Assembly: GCF_006715145.1 (NCBI RefSeq)
Contig: NZ_VFMR01000001.1
Coordinates: 372,001 to 436,000, forward strand
Length of the DNA: 64,000 bases
From: Microbacterium sp. SLBN-146
Lineage (GTDB): Bacteria; Actinomycetota; Actinomycetes; Actinomycetales; Microbacteriaceae
Direction of reading: 5' to 3'
Each line of letters begins with the position of its first letter. Within the stretch, counting starts at the first letter, position 1. A program made the translations under genes and the position numbers. Below are positions 60,457-64,000 of the stretch, in pieces. A model generated the notes under the pieces. That model did not search any database. It had not been told where the DNA came from and worked only from the letters and a program-made list of their open reading frames with translations.

Positions 60457-61617
60457 TCAGCCGATCCTCGTCCGTCCGGCCACGAGCGATTTCGCCACGA
60501 CGGTCCGAAGAACGTCGTTCGTGCCCTCACCGATGCTCATCAGGGGGGCATCGCGGTAGAGCCGCTCGATCTCGTACTCGGTCGAGTATCCGTAGCCGCC
60601 GTGCACCTTCATGGCATCGAGCGTCGCCGTCAGCGCCACTTCCGAGCAGAAGATCTTCGCCATTCCCGTCTCGCCGTCCGCACGCCCGGCGGCGACGGCA
60701 CTGGCTGCCCAGTACGCCATGAGGCGCGCGGCCTGGAGGTTCGTCGCCATGGATGCGAGCGTGAGCTGGATCGCCTGGAACTCGTTGATCGGCTTGTCGA
60801 ACGCGACGCGCTGCGTCGAATAGGAGAGTGCTTCATCGAACGCGCGTTGCGCGAGGCCCACCGATCGGGCGGCGATGTTGACGCGCCCCCATTCGAGGGC
60901 GGACAGCACCTGCTGCATGCCCCGCCCTTCGACGCCCCCGAGCAGGTTCTCCGCCGGCACGCGCACATCGCGCAACAGGATCTCGCACGACTCCGTGCCC
61001 TTGTAGCCGAGCTTCCCGATGTCCTTCTGCACCTCGAATCCCGCGGTCCCCTGTTCGACGAGGAGCACGCTCATCCCCCGGTGCGCGGGGTCGGCGTGCG
61101 GATCGGTCTTGACGAGCACGGGGAGCGGATCGGCGTGGCGAGCGTTCGTGATCCACGTCTTCATGCCGTTGATGACGTACTCGTCGCCGTCGCGGACGGC
61201 ACGCGTGCGGATGCCCTGGAGATCCGTACCCGCATCGGGCTCCGTGAGCCCGAGTCCTGTGCGGCGCGCACCCGTCGCGAGATCGGGGAGGTACTTCTGC
61301 TTCTGCTCGGCGGTGCCGTGCATCTCCAGCATCCGGCACGAGAGCGAGTGGCTGCCGAGGACGCCGGCGATGCCCATCCAGCCGCGCGACAGCTCCTCGA
61401 AGACGATCGCGAACGAGACGGGGTCGAGGGCCAGTCCTCCGTACTCCTCGGACACGGTCATCCCGAACAGGCCCAGCTCCTTCAGCTGGTCCACGATCTC
61501 CGTCGGGTAGCGCCCCTCGCGCTCCCACTCCCGTGCGACGGGGATGATCTCCTTGTCCACGAAGCTCCGCATCACGGCGCGGAACTCCTGCTGCTCCTCG
61601 GTGAAGGAAAAGTCCAT
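60457..61617 (-). CDS. acyl-CoA dehydrogenase
   Basis: FAD enzyme of 386 residues with the three-domain ACAD layout. ARRTGLGLTEPDAGTDLQGI is the FAD/substrate signature near 122-141, and the likely catalytic Glu is E364 in GEGTN, the position used by short-chain acyl-CoA dehydrogenases. YGYSTEYEIERLYRDAP is the C-terminal signature. It probably introduces a double bond into a CoA-activated branched or dicarboxylic acid, for example methylsuccinyl-CoA. It is three bases from the CitE and CaiB genes on either side. Confidence 0.92.
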   Translation of the reverse strand: MDFSFTEEQQEFRAVMRSFVDKEIIPVAREWEREGRYPTEIVDQLKELGLFGMTVSEEYGGLALDPVSFAIVFEELSRGWMGIAGVLGSHSLSCRMLEMHGTAEQKQKYLPDLATGARRTGLGLTEPDAGTDLQGIRTRAVRDGDEYVINGMKTWITNARHADPLPVLVKTDPHADPAHRGMSVLLVEQGTAGFEVQKDIGKLGYKGTESCEILLRDVRVPAENLLGGVEGRGMQQVLSALEWGRVNIAARSVGLAQRAFDEALSYSTQRVAFDKPINEFQAIQLTLASMATNLQAARLMAYWAASAVAAGRADGETGMAKIFCSEVALTATLDAMKVHGGYGYSTEYEIERLYRDAPLMSIGEGTNDVLRTVVAKSLVAGRTRIG

Positions 61618-61620
61618 CTC

Positions 61621-62838
61621 TCAGCTCCTCGTCGTCTCGAGCGCCCCGAACGCGCCCGCGGCTCGTGCCGCGTCGACGCGTTCGGGGGCGTAACCGGCGA
61701 TCTCCTCCAGAACGTGGGAGAAGTCCTCGTTGCGCAGGGGCGCCCGCCGGTACTGCGGCTTCTGGGTTCCGACGCGCACGGGGGAGGCCACCTGGCGCAG
61801 AGTCCCCCACCTCGGATGATCCGTGTCGACGACGAGATCTCGCGCCAGCGTGTGCGGGTCGGTGAGCGCGTCGGCAACGGTGTTGATCGGCCCCGACGGG
61901 ATCCCGGCGGTGCGAAGGTCGTCGAGCCATTCGGCGGATCGGCGCGTGCGGATGATGTCCTCGATGAGCGGGATGAGCTCGTCCCTGTGCTCGCGCCGCT
62001 CGGCGAAGGTCGCGAATCGGGGGTCGTCGACCCACTCCGAATGCCCGAGGCAGTGGGCGAGGCGCACCCAGAACTTCTCTTTGGCGCACCCGATGATGAT
62101 CCAGCTGTCGGCTGTCTCGAACGCCTGGAACGGGACGAGGGAGGGATGCGCGGAGTGCCGCGTGCGATGCGGCTCGTATCCCTCGTTGAGATGCCATGCC
62201 GCGGGGTAGTTGAGAAGCGAGATCGCCGTGTCGTAGAGGCTCACGTCGCAGTCCGTGCCGATGCCGTCGCGGCGAGCCGCGTGGAGCGCCGCGAGGAGCG
62301 AGATCGCCGCCACGAAGCCACCCGTGAAATCGACGAGCGACAGTCCCGACTTGACCGGTGGACCGCCCGGCTCGCCCGTGATGTCCATCCATCCCGCGAG
62401 ACCCTGGAGGACGTAGTCGTACCCCGGCTCGGTGCTGCGCGGTCCCGTCATCCCGAAGCCCGTCAGGGAACAGCACACGATGGCGGGATTCAGGTGCTTG
62501 AGGTCGTCGTAGAGGATCTTCATCTTGGCCGGAACATCGCCGCGCAGATTCGAGTACACGACATCGCTCTCGCGCACGAGATCCTCGAAGACCTGGCGTC
62601 CAGCCGGAGTCATCAGGTCGAGCGAGATGCTGCGCTTGTTGCGGTTGAACGCCTCGAAGAAGAGCGAGTCCTCTCCCCCGTTGTACGGCGGCACGTAGCG
62701 GCCGACGTCGCCTCCCACGCGCGGGTCCTCGATCTTGATGATCTCGGCTCCCAGGTCGGCCAGGTGCACGCTTCCCCAGGGGCCGGCGCCGTACTGCTCG
62801 ATCGCGAGGATGCGGACGTCCTGCAGCGGCCGCATCAC
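61621..62838 (-). CDS. CaiB/BaiF (class III) CoA-transferase
   Basis: CoA-transferase of 405 residues. The catalytic Asp is probably D170 in SGLSLVDFTGG. Other family landmarks are LADLGAEIIKIEDPRVGGDVGR near 27-48, FFEAFNRNKRSISLDL near 60-75, and LTGFGMTGP near 125-133. Such enzymes move CoA between small carboxylic acids, for example succinyl-CoA to itaconate or mesaconate. It overlaps the MaoC gene by four bases. Confidence 0.92.
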   Translation of the reverse strand: MMRPLQDVRILAIEQYGAGPWGSVHLADLGAEIIKIEDPRVGGDVGRYVPPYNGGEDSLFFEAFNRNKRSISLDLMTPAGRQVFEDLVRESDVVYSNLRGDVPAKMKILYDDLKHLNPAIVCCSLTGFGMTGPRSTEPGYDYVLQGLAGWMDITGEPGGPPVKSGLSLVDFTGGFVAAISLLAALHAARRDGIGTDCDVSLYDTAISLLNYPAAWHLNEGYEPHRTRHSAHPSLVPFQAFETADSWIIIGCAKEKFWVRLAHCLGHSEWVDDPRFATFAERREHRDELIPLIEDIIRTRRSAEWLDDLRTAGIPSGPINTVADALTDPHTLARDLVVDTDHPRWGTLRQVASPVRVGTQKPQYRRAPLRNEDFSHVLEEIAGYAPERVDAARAAGAFGALETTRS

Positions 62839-63356
62839 GACGGGTCCGCGAGGGGTGTGCGCCCGACAGGGAAGATCTCGGCGAGCTGCTCAGCGCCCTT
62901 CTTGTAGACGTAGAAGGTGCGGCGGAACGAGCACACCTCGACGCCGTCCTGATTGAGCGTGCGCGTCTTGACCGTCACGATGCCCGCCTTCGGGCGGCTC
63001 GCCGACTCCCGCTTCTCGAGGACGATCGACTCGCTGTAGATCGTGTCCCCCGCGAACACGGGATGCGTCATGCGGATGTCGTCCCAGCCCAGGTTGGCGA
63101 AAGCGTTCTGGGTGAGGTCGGTGACGCTCTGCCCGACCGCGATCGCGACCGTGAGGGGCGAGACGACGATGGGCTTGCCGAACTCGGACTTCGAGGCGTA
63201 CTCCGCATTGAAGTGCATCTGGTTCGTGTTCATCGTGAGCAGCGAGAACCAGATGTTGTCCGCCTCGGTGATCGTCCGCCCGAGAGGGTGCTGGTAGATC
63301 GCCCCGATCTCGAAATCCTCGTAGAACCGTCCGGTCCAGCCCTGCTCCATCGCCAT
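62835..63356 (-). CDS. MaoC family dehydratase (mesaconyl/itaconyl-CoA hydratase-like)
   Basis: Hot-dog-fold hydratase of 173 residues. The active-site segment reads MNTNQMHFNAEYA: His 48 is kept, while the usual catalytic Asp of D-x-N-P-x-H is Asn 43. This variant is seen, as far as I recall, in the mesaconyl/itaconyl-CoA hydratase branch rather than in polyhydroxyalkanoate-type hydratases. It is the first gene of the CoA operon, with the palindrome at 63391 upstream as a candidate operator. Confidence 0.88.
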   Translation of the reverse strand: MAMEQGWTGRFYEDFEIGAIYQHPLGRTITEADNIWFSLLTMNTNQMHFNAEYASKSEFGKPIVVSPLTVAIAVGQSVTDLTQNAFANLGWDDIRMTHPVFAGDTIYSESIVLEKRESASRPKAGIVTVKTRTLNQDGVEVCSFRRTFYVYKKGAEQLAEIFPVGRTPLADPS

Positions 63357-63390
63357 GAGTCACTCCAACTCCATCGTGGTCGTGACTCAA

Positions 63391-63413
63391 GTGTAAATGT
63401 CTGATGTTTACAC
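63391..63413. promoter_or_regulatory. palindrome upstream of the CoA-module operon, overlapping the M81 stop codon
   Basis: GTGTAAA and TTTACAC form seven-base perfect arms around a nine-base spacer, 35 bp before the MaoC start. The stop codon of M81 paralogue 5 (63408-63410) lies inside the right arm. It is AT-rich in a GC-rich context and resembles a dimeric repressor site. Confidence 0.55.
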
Positions 63414-64000
63414 GTCAATGCTTCCGCGCCCGTGGAAGACCGTCGGGCGGAGGTCTGTCGTGGCATCCGCGTCGAACGGATACAGCGGTCGGGTGAGGTG
63501 GCGGTAGGTGAGCCGCTCGTCGTAGAGGAGATCCGTCGCTCCCGGAGTCAGCGCCATGAACCAGCTCGCCGCCGCCTGCGCCTGCGTCGGGAAGAGGTAC
63601 CCGTTCTTCACCACCACGACATCGAATTCGCTCGTGTCGAAGTACGCCGCTCCGCGAGTGCCGTACAGCGGGGTCGCCGTGTCGGACGAGGCCACGACGA
63701 ATCGATAGCGGTACTTCTGCGCCGCGACGGTGACGTCACCGCAGCGAAGGAGGGCGGCGACGATCTCGCCCTCGCCGCTGCGGCCCGGGACGAGCTCGTC
63801 CACGAGCCAGTCGCGCACGATCGGCTGCTCCCCGCTGAGGACTCCCCCGACCGCAGCGCGGATCACCGATCCCTCGCCGGCCCGCACGGCGCGCTCCAGT
63901 GCTCGTGGCTCGAAGAAGCCCGCGAACAAGATGCGCGTACCAGTGAGCTCGGGGCGGTCGATCGTGCGGGACAGCGCATACGGACTGTCGCTGCCCGCAC
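63408..64000 (-). CDS. M81 family metallopeptidase (MlrC-like), paralogue 5 (5' part beyond window)
   Basis: C-terminal 197 codons of another M81 gene; the frame is open to the window edge. Hand translation of the last bases gives GSDSPYALSRTIDRPELTGTRILFAGFFEP, aligning with the MlrC_C domain of the other paralogues. The C-terminal block is present as VVVVKNGYLFPTQ and TPGATDLLYDERL, with small changes. A TTG start inside this frame at 63929 would give only a domain fragment and is not the true start. The metal motifs lie outside the window. Confidence 0.88.
   Translation of the reverse strand, partial: AGSDSPYALSRTIDRPELTGTRILFAGFFEPRALERAVRAGEGSVIRAAVGGVLSGEQPIVRDWLVDELVPGRSGEGEIVAALLRCGDVTVAAQKYRYRFVVASSDTATPLYGTRGAAYFDTSEFDVVVVKNGYLFPTQAQAAASWFMALTPGATDLLYDERLTYRHLTRPLYPFDADATTDLRPTVFHGRGSIDV

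Overview
This window comes from a high-GC Gram-positive actinobacterium, most likely Microbacterium or a close relative in the Microbacteriaceae. The evidence is strong GC bias in third codon positions, frequent GTG starts, ATGA/GTGA stop-start overlaps, two copies of a small protein family I know mainly from Microbacteriaceae, and dense use of the GGATGCC/GGCATCC heptamer. I see no rRNA, tRNA, CRISPR array, insertion sequence or phage gene. Coding density is very high and no gene-free stretch exceeds 300 bases.

1-7.1 kb: a truncated SLC13-type permease, an MFS exporter overlapping leucyl aminopeptidase, and a reverse-transsulfuration pair (cystathionine beta-synthase-like enzyme, then cystathionine gamma-synthase/lyase) behind a 14-residue leader peptide carrying four cysteines. 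7.1-15.9 kb: a probable organosulfur scavenging island. It has two luciferase-like flavin monooxygenases, a flavin reductase, an alpha/beta hydrolase and a complete peptide-type ABC importer. 16-20.3 kb: agmatine deiminase, an amidase-signature enzyme and a PLP decarboxylase. 20.3-24.5 kb: a cation diffusion facilitator paired with a half-size periplasmic binding lipoprotein, a stress-type SDR, and several small unknown proteins.

24.6-31.8 kb: a hydroxyproline catabolic operon (multi-subunit dehydrogenase, DapA-type deaminase, racemase/epimerase) under a GntR/FCD regulator, followed by a zinc alcohol dehydrogenase. 31.9-39.3 kb: small membrane and lipoproteins, an MMPL exporter divergent from a MarR regulator across an AT-rich operator, a HAD phosphatase, a TetR regulator, and an MFS drug exporter preceded by a striking perfect palindrome.

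39.3-64 kb: the most unusual part. Every gene from 36.7 kb to the window end lies on the minus strand, and this block carries five M81 (MlrC-type) metallopeptidase paralogues, the last one cut by the window edge. They are interleaved with an MFS transporter, an SDR, two Gfo/Idh/MocA oxidoreductases plus a degenerate third one, an M24-like protein lacking its usual metal ligands, a TIM-barrel isomerase, a LacI regulator and a complete peptide-type ABC importer with a permease-ATPase fusion. An adjacent acyl-CoA module (MaoC, CaiB, acyl-CoA dehydrogenase, CitE) completes the block. Near-identical tandem decamers lie in front of the importer operon and the oxidoreductase operon, and a related half-site overlaps a promoter in front of the M24/M81 operon. 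I infer a LacI-controlled regulon that imports an amide-linked or peptide-like compound, cuts it with several M81 enzymes, oxidises or isomerises a sugar-like part, and perhaps passes a branched acid to the CoA module. The substrate is unknown.
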